A stretch of 64,000 bases of DNA, from positions 187,306 through 251,305 of the forward strand of contig NZ_LMSM01000001.1 in NCBI RefSeq assembly GCF_001428125.1. The letters run 5' to 3'. The stretch is from Nocardioides sp. Soil774 (lineage in GTDB: Bacteria; Actinomycetota; Actinomycetes; Propionibacteriales; Nocardioidaceae). Shown piece by piece: positions 28,405 through 36,826 of the stretch (positions are counted from its first letter, which is position 1; the number at the start of each line of letters is the position of its first letter). The translations under genes were made by a program, and so were the position numbers. The notes beneath the pieces were generated by a model that was not told the DNA's origin, ran no database searches, and saw only the letters and a program-made list of their open reading frames with translations.

Positions 28405-28667
28405 GCGTAGCGCGCCTGCGCGCGGGCCCGGGCCTTGGCCGCCTCGACCTCACGGTCCTTGGGCGGCGCGGTCGTCACCAGGTCGTCGAGCAGGTGCTCG
28501 GTGATGTGCGCGATCTCCTTCACCGCGGCGTAGAACGCCTCCTCGTTGGCCTGCGAGGGCTTCGTCGTGCCCGCGACCTTGCGGACGTACTGCAGCGCGG
28601 CGGCCGTGACCTCGTCACGCGTGGCGGGCGGCTCGAAGTTGTTCAGCGGGCGGATGTTGCGGCACAT
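28401..28667 (-). CDS. DUF2277 family protein
   Basis: 88 residues. It begins MCRNIRPLNNFEPPATRDEV, the conserved start of DUF2277 proteins, and continues with a helical region including ALQYVRKVAGTTKPSQAN. Function is unknown. The sir2 gene overlaps it by 4 bases downstream, so the pair is probably co-transcribed. TAGGCT lies 6 bases before the ATG, though GGAGG is also directly adjacent. Confidence 0.85.
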   Translation of the reverse strand: MCRNIRPLNNFEPPATRDEVTAAALQYVRKVAGTTKPSQANEEAFYAAVKEIAHITEHLLDDLVTTAPPKDREVEAAKARARAQARYA

Positions 28668-28673
28668 CCTCCG

Positions 28674-28679
28674 AGCCTA
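28674..28679 (-). promoter_or_regulatory. -10 box of DUF2277-sir2
   Basis: Minus-strand TAGGCT, 6 bases before the ATG at 28667. Confidence 0.45.
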
Positions 28680-28694
28680 CGTCCGGCGGAAGCG

Positions 28695-30554
28695 TCAGAG
28701 GGAGAAGAAGGAGACGTCCTCGCCCGTCACGAGCGCCACCTTGCCCGAGGCCAGCGGCACGAGGCGTACGTCGGCGACGTCGCTGCCGTGCTCGACCTCG
28801 ACCATCCGGTTGGTCATCGAGCCGTCGTCGAGGGAGAGCACGGAGACCCAGCCGGTGGTGCCGGTCCAGCCCTGCGAGACCACCGTGAGGGCGACGCGCT
28901 GCTCGGGCAGCCAGGTGAACTGTCGCGGGTCGAGCCCGGCGCCGGCCTGGGTCTGCCGCGGGTAGTGGACGACGTCGAGCTGGCGGGGCGCGGTGAGGTC
29001 GGTGACGTCGAAGAGGGCCGCCTGCGCGCCACGCATGATGCCGCGCGCCGAGGCGTCCTGGCCGACGCCGATGAGACGGTGCTCGCCGAGGGGGTGGAGG
29101 TATTCGGAGAAGCCCGGGATCTTGAGCTGGCCCATCAGCCGCGGCGCGGACGGGTCGGACAGGTCGACGGCGTAGAGCGGGTCGGTCTGGCGGAAGGTCA
29201 CCACGATCGCGAGGTCGTCGAACCACCGCACCGACTTGATCTGCTCGTCCACGCCGAGGTCGTCGACGCGGCCCTCCTCGACCAGGTCGGCGCCGTCCTC
29301 GCGCAGCGTGACCACGGAGTTGAAGTTGCCGGTCTCGGTGCTGGGGCCGACCGCGACCCGCAGCGAGCCGCCGACGGCGTCCATCGACCAGCGGTCGGCG
29401 ATGGTGCCCTCCACCTCGCCGGAGGCGACGTACGTCGTCCCGGCGCCGTCGAGCGCGAAGGCGAAGATCGGCGTGGTGCCGGTGTCGAGCGTGGGGACGG
29501 GCCCGACGCGGCAGTCGAGGCAGTCGCCCCAGCCGCCCCAGCGCGGCCCGCCGGCGGCGAGGTAGAAGCGGTCTGCGGAGAAGTAGGAGGTGTCGGAGTC
29601 CGTCGCGACGGCCGTCGAGGTGCGCGTGGTCGGTGCGGCCGGGTCGAAGGCCAGCACGGTGGTGGTGCCGAGCCCGATGCGGTCGTCGTCGGGGATCGCG
29701 ACGTCGGCGCAGTCGACGACGGGCTCGCCGTCGACGGTCGGCAGCCAGTCGGCGAGGGTCGTGTCGCGCACCAGCGACCGGTTGCGCAGCCGGGCGCGCA
29801 CCTGGCCGAACGTGCCCTCCGGGGTGGAGAAGTCGAGCTCCGGCAGCCCGCTCTGGACGACCACGCGCACCACGTCGTCGTGCACCCGCACCGCCGAGGC
29901 GCGGCCGCTGACCGTCGTGGTGTCGACGACCGTCGGCGAGGTCGGGTCGGAGAGGTCGACCGTCGTGATCGTCGAGGCGAGGCCGTCGTCGGAGGTGCCG
30001 ACCACCACGGCGCGGCCGTCGACGAGGACCATCTCCCCGCCGGGGTCGCCCGGCCAGCCGTTGCCGCGGGCGTCGTCGAGGCGGGTCGACGACAGCAGCG
30101 ACGGCTCGGCGCCCGAGACGTCGTAGGCGAGCAGCTCGCCGTCGCGCAGCCGCAGCAGCAGCGGCCCGGCGACCTTGACGACGTCGGACTCGTCGACGCC
30201 GAGCTCCTGGACGTTGGTGCCCGACTCGTTGCTGACCGAGCGCGAGGTGGACACGCCCGTCCACGCCCGCTCCGAGCCCGACGTGGCGGAGTCGGCGGCG
30301 CCGGCCTGGGCGTCGTACATGATCATCCCGCCGTCCCAGCCGTAGGGCCCGACCAGGTCGAGCCCGCGCTCGACGTAGGAGTCGAGCAGCTCCTCGCAGC
30401 TCCCGGCGGTGACGAGGTCGGCGTTGGCGAGCGCGATCGGCGGCGTGCCGGGCCGCGGCCCGCCCTGCGAGTCACCCAGCGCGTAGCCCGCGGCGGCGGC
30501 GGCGCCGAGCGCGGTGATGGCGGTGATGGCGGTGGTGGCCCGGCGCACGTTCAT
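28695..30554 (-). CDS. Secreted or membrane-anchored beta-propeller protein
   Basis: 619 residues from ATG 30554. An N-terminal hydrophobic segment (ATTAITAITALGAAAAAGYALG) acts as signal or anchor. The body resembles the bacterial C-terminal beta-propeller family (Beta_propel): DESDVVKVAGPLLLRLRDGELLAYDVSG, IKSVRWFDDLAIVVTFRQTDPLYAVDLSDPSAPRLMGQLKIPGFSEYLHPLGEHRLIGVGQD. It is probably extracytoplasmic and Asp-rich; the function of this family is unknown. The divergent gene at 30607 starts 52 bases away. Confidence 0.8.
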   Translation of the reverse strand: MNVRRATTAITAITALGAAAAAGYALGDSQGGPRPGTPPIALANADLVTAGSCEELLDSYVERGLDLVGPYGWDGGMIMYDAQAGAADSATSGSERAWTGVSTSRSVSNESGTNVQELGVDESDVVKVAGPLLLRLRDGELLAYDVSGAEPSLLSSTRLDDARGNGWPGDPGGEMVLVDGRAVVVGTSDDGLASTITTVDLSDPTSPTVVDTTTVSGRASAVRVHDDVVRVVVQSGLPELDFSTPEGTFGQVRARLRNRSLVRDTTLADWLPTVDGEPVVDCADVAIPDDDRIGLGTTTVLAFDPAAPTTRTSTAVATDSDTSYFSADRFYLAAGGPRWGGWGDCLDCRVGPVPTLDTGTTPIFAFALDGAGTTYVASGEVEGTIADRWSMDAVGGSLRVAVGPSTETGNFNSVVTLREDGADLVEEGRVDDLGVDEQIKSVRWFDDLAIVVTFRQTDPLYAVDLSDPSAPRLMGQLKIPGFSEYLHPLGEHRLIGVGQDASARGIMRGAQAALFDVTDLTAPRQLDVVHYPRQTQAGAGLDPRQFTWLPEQRVALTVVSQGWTGTTGWVSVLSLDDGSMTNRMVEVEHGSDVADVRLVPLASGKVALVTGEDVSFFSL

Positions 30555-30606
30555 GGCGGTGGGACGCCCGCGCGGAGAGGCTGGTTCCCCGTGGCACGAT
30601 GGCGCG

Positions 30607-31758
30607 ATGAGCGACGACCGCCCCTTCGACATCGTGCTGTTCGGCGCGACCGGCTTCACCGGTGGCCTCACCGCCGACTACCTCGCCGCCCACGCTCCCG
30701 CGGGCCTGCGCTGGGCGATCGCCGGCCGCAACTCCGACAAGCTGGAGGCCGTACGCCGTCGACTGGGCGATCACGTGCAGGTGCTCGTCGCCGACTCGAC
30801 CGACCCCGCGGCGCTGGCCGACGTCGTACGCCAGGCGCGGGTCGTCGCCACGACGATCGGTCCCTACCTCCAGCACGGCGACGCCCTCGTCGGCGCGTGC
30901 GCGGAGGCCGGCACCGACTACCTCGACCTCACCGGCGAGCCCGAGTTCGTCGACCGCACCTGGCTCGCGCACCACCAGACCGCCGTGCGCACCGGCGCCA
31001 GGCTCGTGCACGCCTGCGGCTTCGACTCGATCCCGCACGACATCGGCGCCTACTACACCGTCAAGCAGCTGCCCTCCGACCAGCCGATCACCCTGCGCGG
31101 CGTCGTCCGGTCGGCCGGCACGTTCTCCGGCGGCACCTTCCACTCCGCGCTCGACCAGTTCGCGCGGGCCAAGCAGATGAAGAAGGCCCACGCCGACCGC
31201 CGGCGCGCCGAGGGGCGGCCCGAGGGACGCTCCTCGCGCTCGGTCGGCGGTGCACCCCACCGCGACCCGGTGCTCGGCTACTGGCTGCTCCCGCTGCCGA
31301 CCATCGACCCGGTGGTCGTCGCCCGCAGCGGCGCCGCGCTCGAGGCGTACGGTCCCGACTTCCGCTACTCCCACTGGGCGGGCACCAAGACCCTGCGCTA
31401 CGCCGCCGGCGGGGCGCTCGGCGTGGGCGCCCTGACCGTCGCCGCCCAGCTCAGGCCGGTGCGCGACCTGCTGAAGTCGAAGGTCCCGCAGGGCTCCGGT
31501 CCGAGCGAGACCAAGCGCGCGCGGTCGTGGTTCACCGTCGACTTCGTCGGCGAGGCGGGCGGCCGGACGGTCCACACGCGCGTCTCCGGCGGCGACCCCG
31601 GCTACACCGAGACCGCGAAGATGCTCGCCGAGGCGGCACTGTGCCTGGCGCTCGACGACAACCCCGACACCGCCGGGCAGGTCACCACGGCCCAGGCGAT
31701 GGGCGACGCGCTGCTCGCGCGGCTGCAGGCGGCCGGGATCCGGTTCGAGATGATCTGA
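30607..31758 (+). CDS. Saccharopine dehydrogenase-like (trans-acting enoyl reductase type) oxidoreductase
   Basis: 383 residues. The N-terminal Rossmann motif FGATGFTGGLTADYL binds NAD(P)H, and TIGPYLQHGDALVGACAEAGTDYLDLTGEPEF is the saccharopine-dehydrogenase-like continuation. HACGFDSIPHDIGAYYT is shared with the mycobacterial Rv2449c/Rv2953 group, in which Rv2953 is a trans-acting enoyl reductase for phenolic lipids. The substrate here is unknown. CACGAT lies 6 bases before the ATG. Confidence 0.82.
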   Translation: MSDDRPFDIVLFGATGFTGGLTADYLAAHAPAGLRWAIAGRNSDKLEAVRRRLGDHVQVLVADSTDPAALADVVRQARVVATTIGPYLQHGDALVGACAEAGTDYLDLTGEPEFVDRTWLAHHQTAVRTGARLVHACGFDSIPHDIGAYYTVKQLPSDQPITLRGVVRSAGTFSGGTFHSALDQFARAKQMKKAHADRRRAEGRPEGRSSRSVGGAPHRDPVLGYWLLPLPTIDPVVVARSGAALEAYGPDFRYSHWAGTKTLRYAAGGALGVGALTVAAQLRPVRDLLKSKVPQGSGPSETKRARSWFTVDFVGEAGGRTVHTRVSGGDPGYTETAKMLAEAALCLALDDNPDTAGQVTTAQAMGDALLARLQAAGIRFEMI

Positions 31759-31779
31759 GCGGCGACGTCGGGGGTCGGC

Positions 31780-32403
31780 TCACACCATCTCGGGCACGTG
31801 GAGGTGCGCGAAGACCATCTCCATCTCGTCCACCCGCTCGACCGTGGCGCCCATCTCGCTGGCAACCCTGTCCCGGATGCCGCGGGCGTCGTCCCTGGTG
31901 GCCTCCATGGACCGTTCGTCGTCGAACACGACAGTGCCCACCACCCGTCCGGCCTCGCGGTCGATCATGAAGCTGGCGCTGCAGAAGCCCTCCATCTCCT
32001 CCAGACGTGGCAGGACCGCCATCCGGTAGATGTCGATCGCCCGGTCCGCCGTCCCGGGGTCGCCACTGAGCCACGTGAGCCGTGCGCAGGCGCCCTCCGG
32101 CGCGGCGTGGTCACGGTGCACCACTGCCACCTCCCACTGGTGCACCTCGCTGCCGCTGGTGCCCAGGCTCTGCTCCGCACGGTCTCGCAGGGACACCACC
32201 CTGTCCGCGGTGGCGAGGGCCGCTTCCATCGACTGCCACGCCGTGGTCGCGATGCAGCGACCGGACTCGCGGTTCGCGAGCAAGGACATCCCGACGCATC
32301 CGTCCATCGCGGACACGGCAGGGAAGACCTCGTCGCGTACGACGGCGATGCCGTCTTCGATCTTGCTCGGGTCTCCTTGGACCTCGGTGGTGCGCACGAA
32401 CAT
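31780..32403 (-). CDS. Two-domain ABM-like (dimeric alpha/beta-barrel) protein
   Basis: 207 residues from ATG 32403, with GAGAGGGA upstream. Two similar halves, each of about 100 residues, can be seen: FVRTTEVQGDPSKIEDGIAVVRDEVFPAVSAMDGCVGMSLLANRESGRCIATTAWQS, then YRMAVLPRLEEMEGFCSASFMIDREAGRVVGTVVFDD. This is the antibiotic-biosynthesis-monooxygenase-like fold in tandem, common in small actinobacterial proteins with enzymatic or binding roles. No function is assigned. Confidence 0.6.
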   Translation of the reverse strand: MFVRTTEVQGDPSKIEDGIAVVRDEVFPAVSAMDGCVGMSLLANRESGRCIATTAWQSMEAALATADRVVSLRDRAEQSLGTSGSEVHQWEVAVVHRDHAAPEGACARLTWLSGDPGTADRAIDIYRMAVLPRLEEMEGFCSASFMIDREAGRVVGTVVFDDERSMEATRDDARGIRDRVASEMGATVERVDEMEMVFAHLHVPEMV

Positions 32404-32544
32404 GACGCGTCCCTCTCTGCTCCCGGGCAGCGTCCCGGCGGCGCCGCCACCTCCGTCAACGCTGCGCCGGTGCAGGACGAGGGTCAAGGCACAAGCAGGG
32501 GATATGCCTTCGGCGACACGATCGCCGGAGGGGTACGCACGTGG

Positions 32545-32620
32545 TGGTGCCCCAGGCAAGAGTCGAACTTGCGACCTTTCGCTTAGGAGGCGGCTGCTCT
32601 ATCCACTGAGCTACTGGGGC
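32545..32620 (-). tRNA. tRNA-Arg(CCT)
   Basis: The minus strand reads GCCCCAG...CTGGGGC with a discriminator A and an encoded CCA (32545-32547). The D arm GCTC/GAGC and T arm GCAAG/CTTGC pair fully. The anticodon loop CTCCTAA gives anticodon CCT, reading AGG. The anticodon stem (GCCGC/GCGAA) pairs at only three of five positions. Confidence 0.88.
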
Positions 32621-32638
32621 GGCGCTGCACATCTTGTC

Positions 32639-32673
32639 AGCCCGCACCCGGCGACACGAACTCAGTGCGGGCT
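32639..32673 (-). terminator. Terminator after SulP gene
   Basis: Arms AGCCCGCAC (32639-32647) and GTGCGGGCT (32665-32673) are perfect over 9 bp. It separates the SulP stop from the downstream tRNA-Arg on the same strand. Confidence 0.5.
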
Positions 32674-34190
32674 CAGTGGGACGGAAGCGACCCGCTGAGC
32701 CGTCCGTGCCGCTCGGCGCTCGAGGCGTTGAGCCCGACGATCGCCACGGCCTTGCCCTTGCGGGCGTACTTCGTGGTGATGGCGTCGAGGGAGGCCACGG
32801 TCGAGGCGTCCCAGACGTGGGAGTCGGAGAGGTCGATGACCACGTGCTCGGGGTCGTCGGCGTAGTCGAACTGGGTGTAGAGGTCGTTGGAGGAGGCGAA
32901 GAAGAGCTCGCCGGTGACGCGGTAGACCGCGGAGGTCCTGCCGTCGTGGTCGGTGACCAGCTCGCGGTGGGTCTCGGTGAGGTGCGCGACCCGGCGGGCG
33001 AAGAGCGTCATCGCGACCAGCACGCCGACCACGACGCCGATGGCCAGGTTGTGGCTGACCACGGTGACGACGACGGTCGCGACCATGACGGTCGTCTCCG
33101 ACCTCGGCATCCGGCGCAGCGTCGCGGGCCGGACCGAGTGCCAGTCGAAGGTGCCGACCGAGACCATGACCATCACGGCGACGAGCGCGGCCATCGGGAT
33201 GAGGGCGACGACGTCGCCGAAGCCGACGACGAGGACGAGGAGGAAGAAGCCGGCGAGGAAGGTGGAGATCCGGGTGCGGGCACCGGAGGCCTTCACGTTG
33301 ATCATCGTCTGGCCGATCATCGCGCAACCGCCCATGCCGCCGAAGAAGCCCGTGACGATGTTCGCCCCGCCCTGGCCCCACGCCTCGCGGGTCTTGTCGG
33401 AGTGGGTGTCGGTGATGTCGTCGACCAGCTTGGCGGTCAGCAGCGACTCCAGCAGCCCGACGAGAGCCATCGCGACGGCGTAGGGGGCGATGATCTTCAG
33501 CGTCTCGAGGGTCCACGGGACGTCGGGGAAGAACAACGTGGGCAGGCTGTCGGGCAGCTCGCCCTGGTCGCCGACGGTGGGCACGTCGAGAGCCGCCGTC
33601 AGGGTGAAGGCGGTGAGCGCGACGATGGCGACCAGCGGCGCCGGGACGACCTTCGTGATCCGCGGCAGCCCCACGATGACCGCGATGCCGACGGCGATCA
33701 TCGGGTATACCGCCCACGGCACGTCGACCATGTGAGGCACCTGGGCCAGGAAGATCAGGATCGCCAGTGCGTTGACGAAGCCGACCATCACCTGGCGCGG
33801 GATGAAGCGCATCAGCCGGGCCACGCCGGCGAGGCCGAGGGCCACCTGGATGACGCCGCCGAGCAGCACGGTGGCGACCAGGTAGTCGTAGCCGTGGTCG
33901 CGCACCACCGGGGCGATGACCAGTGCGATCGCGCCCGTGGCGGCCGAGATCATCGCCGGCCGGCCACCGAGGAAGGCGATCGAGACCGCCATCGTGAACG
34001 AGGCGAAGAGCCCGATGCGCGGGTCGACACCGGCGATGATCGAGAACGAGATCGCCTCGGGGATCAGCGCCAGCGCGACGACCAGCCCGGCCAGCACCTC
34101 GGTGCGCAGCAGCCGCGGCGAGCGCAGCGTCGTACGGACCGAGGCGTCGGTGGTGGGCACGGTCGTGGAGGATGCGGGGGAGACGGGCAC
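32673..34190 (-). CDS. SulP/SLC26-family anion transporter with STAS domain
   Basis: 505 residues from GTG 34190; open frame runs to 34211 but would enter the operator. The N-terminal membrane domain (about 10-12 helices) has LVVALALIPEAISFSIIAGVDPRIGLFAS and ALVGLLESLLTAKLVDDITDTHSDKTREAWGQGGANIVTGFFGGMGGCAMIGQT, SulP signatures. The C-terminus is a STAS domain with VVIDLSDSHVWDASTVASLDAI. The family moves sulfate, bicarbonate or other anions. A MerR-type promoter lies directly upstream, so the divergent MerR gene probably controls it. Confidence 0.92.
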   Translation of the reverse strand: MPVSPASSTTVPTTDASVRTTLRSPRLLRTEVLAGLVVALALIPEAISFSIIAGVDPRIGLFASFTMAVSIAFLGGRPAMISAATGAIALVIAPVVRDHGYDYLVATVLLGGVIQVALGLAGVARLMRFIPRQVMVGFVNALAILIFLAQVPHMVDVPWAVYPMIAVGIAVIVGLPRITKVVPAPLVAIVALTAFTLTAALDVPTVGDQGELPDSLPTLFFPDVPWTLETLKIIAPYAVAMALVGLLESLLTAKLVDDITDTHSDKTREAWGQGGANIVTGFFGGMGGCAMIGQTMINVKASGARTRISTFLAGFFLLVLVVGFGDVVALIPMAALVAVMVMVSVGTFDWHSVRPATLRRMPRSETTVMVATVVVTVVSHNLAIGVVVGVLVAMTLFARRVAHLTETHRELVTDHDGRTSAVYRVTGELFFASSNDLYTQFDYADDPEHVVIDLSDSHVWDASTVASLDAITTKYARKGKAVAIVGLNASSAERHGRLSGSLPSH

Positions 34191-34201
34191 GAGGCGCAAA
34201 A

Positions 34202-34233
34202 CTACCCTCACGTGAGGGTAGGGTTCGAATCGT
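34202..34233 (-). promoter_or_regulatory. MerR-type promoter and operator of the SulP gene
   Basis: A perfect 20-bp palindrome, CTACCCTCACGTGAGGGTAG, spans 34202-34221. Read toward the SulP gene, TTCGAA and TAGTTT lie 19 bases apart with the palindrome almost filling the spacer (overlapping the start of TAGTTT). A 19-bp spacer is the hallmark of MerR-activated promoters. Confidence 0.65.
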
Positions 34234-34285
34234 GAGGACAGGAGCAGGTCACGTGGGTGGGTCGATCGACGGAACGAGCCCAGTC

Positions 34286-34657
34286 ATGCACATCGGCGAG
34301 GTGGCGACCCGCACCGAGCTGTCCCTGCGCAGCCTGCGCCACTGGGAGGAGGTCGGCCTGCTGCGTCCCTCGGGGCGCACCGACGGCGGGTTCCGGCTCT
34401 ACACCGAGGCCGACGTCGACAAGATCCTGGTGATCCGCCGGATGAAGCCGCTCGGTTTCAGCATCGAGGAGATGAAGGCCGTGATGTCCGACCTCGAGGC
34501 GCTCGACGACCCGGCCGCCGCGGACGACGTCCGCGCGGCCGCGCGGCTGCGGCTCGCCGAGGTCCAGGAGGACGCCTCGCAGCGCAGGCTCCGTCTGGTC
34601 CGCCAGCTCGAGATGGCCGACGAGTTCATCGGCCTGCTCGAGCAACGGCGCGCCTGA
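34286..34657 (+). CDS. MerR-family transcriptional regulator
   Basis: 123 residues from ATG 34286. The start MHIGEVATRTELSLRSLRHWEEVGLLRPSGRTDGGFRLYTEADVDKILVIRRMKPLGFSIEEMK is a complete MerR winged HTH, followed by a coiled-coil dimerisation helix. There is no long ligand domain and no conserved Cys cluster, so it is not a typical metal sensor. The palindrome at 34202-34221 between this gene and the divergent SulP gene is its likely site. Confidence 0.85.
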   Translation: MHIGEVATRTELSLRSLRHWEEVGLLRPSGRTDGGFRLYTEADVDKILVIRRMKPLGFSIEEMKAVMSDLEALDDPAAADDVRAAARLRLAEVQEDASQRRLRLVRQLEMADEFIGLLEQRRA

Positions 34658-34743
34658 CCCCGCTCGGCGCCGACACGGATCTTGCCGCGGTGAAGTAGGT
34701 TCTGACCCCGTCAGCCCAACTTCGCGATCCCCAGGGGAGCCCC

Positions 34744-36039
34744 GTGTCGGATGAGTCACGTCCGGAGGCCCCCGTCGGCGCGCCCAAGCGCCGGGGCAAG
34801 GTGGCACGCAAGCACACGGTCGGGCGGGTCGTCCTGATCAGTGCGCTCGTCCTCGCGCTGGTCACCGGTCTCGGCACGGTCTACTTCGTGCGGCACCTCA
34901 ACGGCAACATCGCCAGCATCGACCTCGGCGACCTCGGCGGCGACCGGCCCGAGAAGGTCTACACCGGCAACGGCGAGCCGCTCAACATCCTGGTGATGGG
35001 CTCGGACTCCCGCGACTGCGAGGGCTGCGACGTCGACAACGTCGCCGGCGCGCGCTCCGACACCACCATCCTCGTGCACCTCTCCGCGGACCGCTCGAGG
35101 GCGTACGCCGTCTCGATCCCGCGCGACTCGATCGTCGACCGGCCCGAGTGCGGCGACTCGCCCGCCGAGACCGACGTCATGTGGAACGCCGCCTACACCG
35201 AGGGTGGCCCGGTCTGCACGGTCGACCAGCTCGAGACCGCCACCGGCATCTTCGTCGACCACTTCATCGTCATCGACTTCGGCAGCTTCGGCAACATGGT
35301 CGACGCCGTGGGAGGAGTGCCGGTCTGCGTGCCCCAGGACATCGTCGACAAGAAGCACCAGATCTTCGTGCCGAAGGGCGACCCGTCCCTGCTCACCGGC
35401 GACCAGGCGCTGGACTACGTGCGGGCGCGCTACGTCGGTGACTTCGAGCAGCAGAACGACATCTCCCGCATCCGTCGCCAGCAGGAGTTCATCGGCGCGC
35501 TCGTGCGCAAGGTGAAGTCCGCCGACACCCTGACCCGCCTCGACAAGGTGGTGAAGTTCCTCGATGCCGCCACCAAGGGCCTGACCACCGACGACCAGTT
35601 CGCATCGGTGACGCGCCTCGGCAAGGTCGCGATGCAGCTGCAGAGCATCGGCCTCGACAAGGTCCAGTTCGTCACCCTGCCGACCGCCTACTTCACGCGG
35701 GACTCCGAGTTCTTCGGCAAGGTCTACTGGACGCCGGAGGCTGACCAGATCTGGAAGCTGATCAACGAGGACAAGCCGCTGCCGGCCAGCGTGCTGAAGG
35801 GCACCTCGGTCAGCGCAGGCCCTCCGTCAGGGAGCTCCGAGACCCCGTCGCCCACCGCCGGCAGCGAGACCCCGGCCCCGTCCGAGACGCCGTCGGAGAC
35901 GCCGAGCGAGACCCCGTCGGAGACGCCGTCGGAAACCCCGTCGGAAACCCCTTCGGAGACGGTGTCGCCGACCGAGACCCCCAGCACGCCGACGCCGACC
36001 ACCGACCCGGAGGACCGGATCTTCGGAGTCTGCGCATGA
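34744..36039 (+). CDS. LytR-CpsA-Psr (LCP) family protein with Ser-Glu-Thr-Pro tail
   Basis: 431 residues from GTG 34744. A cytoplasmic basic N-terminus and one membrane helix (about 30-52) precede an extracellular LCP domain: ILVMGSDSRD, GARSDTTILVHLSADRSRAYAVSIPRDSIV, and VDHFIVIDFGSFGNMVDAVGGVPVCVP, then DQALDYVRARY. LCP enzymes ligate glycopolymers to peptidoglycan. Residues about 365-415 are a low-complexity run of SETP units, likely a flexible wall-spanning tail. A MerR gene lies upstream on the same strand with an 86-base gap. Confidence 0.9.
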   Translation: MSDESRPEAPVGAPKRRGKVARKHTVGRVVLISALVLALVTGLGTVYFVRHLNGNIASIDLGDLGGDRPEKVYTGNGEPLNILVMGSDSRDCEGCDVDNVAGARSDTTILVHLSADRSRAYAVSIPRDSIVDRPECGDSPAETDVMWNAAYTEGGPVCTVDQLETATGIFVDHFIVIDFGSFGNMVDAVGGVPVCVPQDIVDKKHQIFVPKGDPSLLTGDQALDYVRARYVGDFEQQNDISRIRRQQEFIGALVRKVKSADTLTRLDKVVKFLDAATKGLTTDDQFASVTRLGKVAMQLQSIGLDKVQFVTLPTAYFTRDSEFFGKVYWTPEADQIWKLINEDKPLPASVLKGTSVSAGPPSGSSETPSPTAGSETPAPSETPSETPSETPSETPSETPSETPSETVSPTETPSTPTPTTDPEDRIFGVCA

Positions 36040-36055
36040 GCGACGGGGACCCCGC

Positions 36056-36250
36056 ATGAGCACCGAGGATCGACCTGTTTCCCAGGGCGACCAGGAGCCC
36101 GAGCCGGAGTGGAAGCGCCGCCGCCGCCTCGCCGCGGTCTTCGGAGACACCGTCCCCGAGCAGACCAGCGACGACCGCGACCCCAGCGAGCCCGCTGCCG
36201 GCAAGGGTGACGACTGGTACCGCGCCGAGGTCCCGCCGCACCACGGCTGA
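36056..36250 (+). CDS. Small charged conserved protein
   Basis: 64 residues, highly charged, with EPEWKRRRRLAAVFGDTVPEQTSDDRD and a C-terminal GDDWYRAEVPPHHG. The W-K-R-R-R-R-L-A...FGD and DDWYRAEVPPHH pieces recur in small actinobacterial proteins of unknown role as far as I recall. It follows the LCP gene by 16 bases and is probably in the same transcript. Function unknown. Confidence 0.6.
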   Translation: MSTEDRPVSQGDQEPEPEWKRRRRLAAVFGDTVPEQTSDDRDPSEPAAGKGDDWYRAEVPPHHG

Positions 36251-36273
36251 GCGGCGTACGCCCCCAGCCCTTC

Positions 36274-36336
36274 GGTAGTCCGCATCAAGCGGCTGGTGTC
36301 TGGCGGGCTGGGACAAGATTCCTGATGCGGACTACC
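36274..36336. terminator. Palindromic terminator, GGTAGTCCGC type
   Basis: Arms GGTAGTCCGCATCA and TGATGCGGACTACC are perfect over 14 bp with a 35-base loop. It lies between convergent genes (36250 and mscL). The first ten bases match the element at 58109. Confidence 0.65.
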
Positions 36337-36415
36337 CCGGCGCGTCACAGGTCCGGACGCACGAACGGCCCGCCCCCGGTCGGGAGCGGGCCGTCGTACG
36401 ACGACGAGGCGCGGG

Positions 36416-36769
36416 TCAGACGGCGCCGCCGCGCGCGCGGAGCAGGTCGCGGATCTCCTCGAGCAGCGCGACGTCGGCGGGCGTGCCCGGCTCCTCGGAG
36501 GGGAAGAACCGCTCCTTGGCCTTGGTGTAGGGCACGACGATGAAGAAGTAGACGACCACCGCGATGAGCAGGAACGAGATCACGGCGTTGAGGAACGCGC
36601 CGAAGGTCTGCTCCTTGGTGGAGAAGTACGCCGATGCGGACTCGGGCATGAGGCCGGTCAGCCAGGCGGTGAAGGTCGTAACGACGGACGCGAACGCCAG
36701 GGCCATGATCAGGCCGGTGGCAATCTCGATCAGGTTGCCCTTGAGGACGAAGGCCTTGAAACCACTCAT
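36416..36769 (-). CDS. mscL: Large-conductance mechanosensitive channel
   Basis: 117 residues. MSGFKAFVLKGNLIEIATGLIMALAFASVVTTF is the N-terminal amphipathic helix and TM1; the second helix includes FLLIAVVVYFFIVVPYTKAKERF. It opens on osmotic downshock. Length is normal and the C-terminal helix ends LLRARGGAV. GGGAGAC upstream of the ATG is the ribosome-binding site. Confidence 0.93.
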   Translation of the reverse strand: MSGFKAFVLKGNLIEIATGLIMALAFASVVTTFTAWLTGLMPESASAYFSTKEQTFGAFLNAVISFLLIAVVVYFFIVVPYTKAKERFFPSEEPGTPADVALLEEIRDLLRARGGAV

Positions 36770-36826
36770 GATGTCTCCCTCGTGGATGGCCCCGAGAGGA
36801 GCCGCGGATGAGCGAACGGCCTCACG

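Noticed and set aside
28494..31970. A 1158-codon open frame on the plus strand
   Set aside because: It lies antisense to the sir2-side genes and the beta-propeller gene and out of frame with the oxidoreductase gene; its translation is low-complexity Arg/Gly/Ala sequence, an effect of GC-rich third positions.
31798..32586. Plus-strand frame ending in CPRQESNLRPFA
   Set aside because: This ending is the well-known mistranslation of an antisense tRNA, here tRNA-Arg.
34172..34285. Extended N-terminus for the MerR gene
   Set aside because: It would run through the operator and adds sequence without MerR similarity; the HTH begins at the ATG at 34286.
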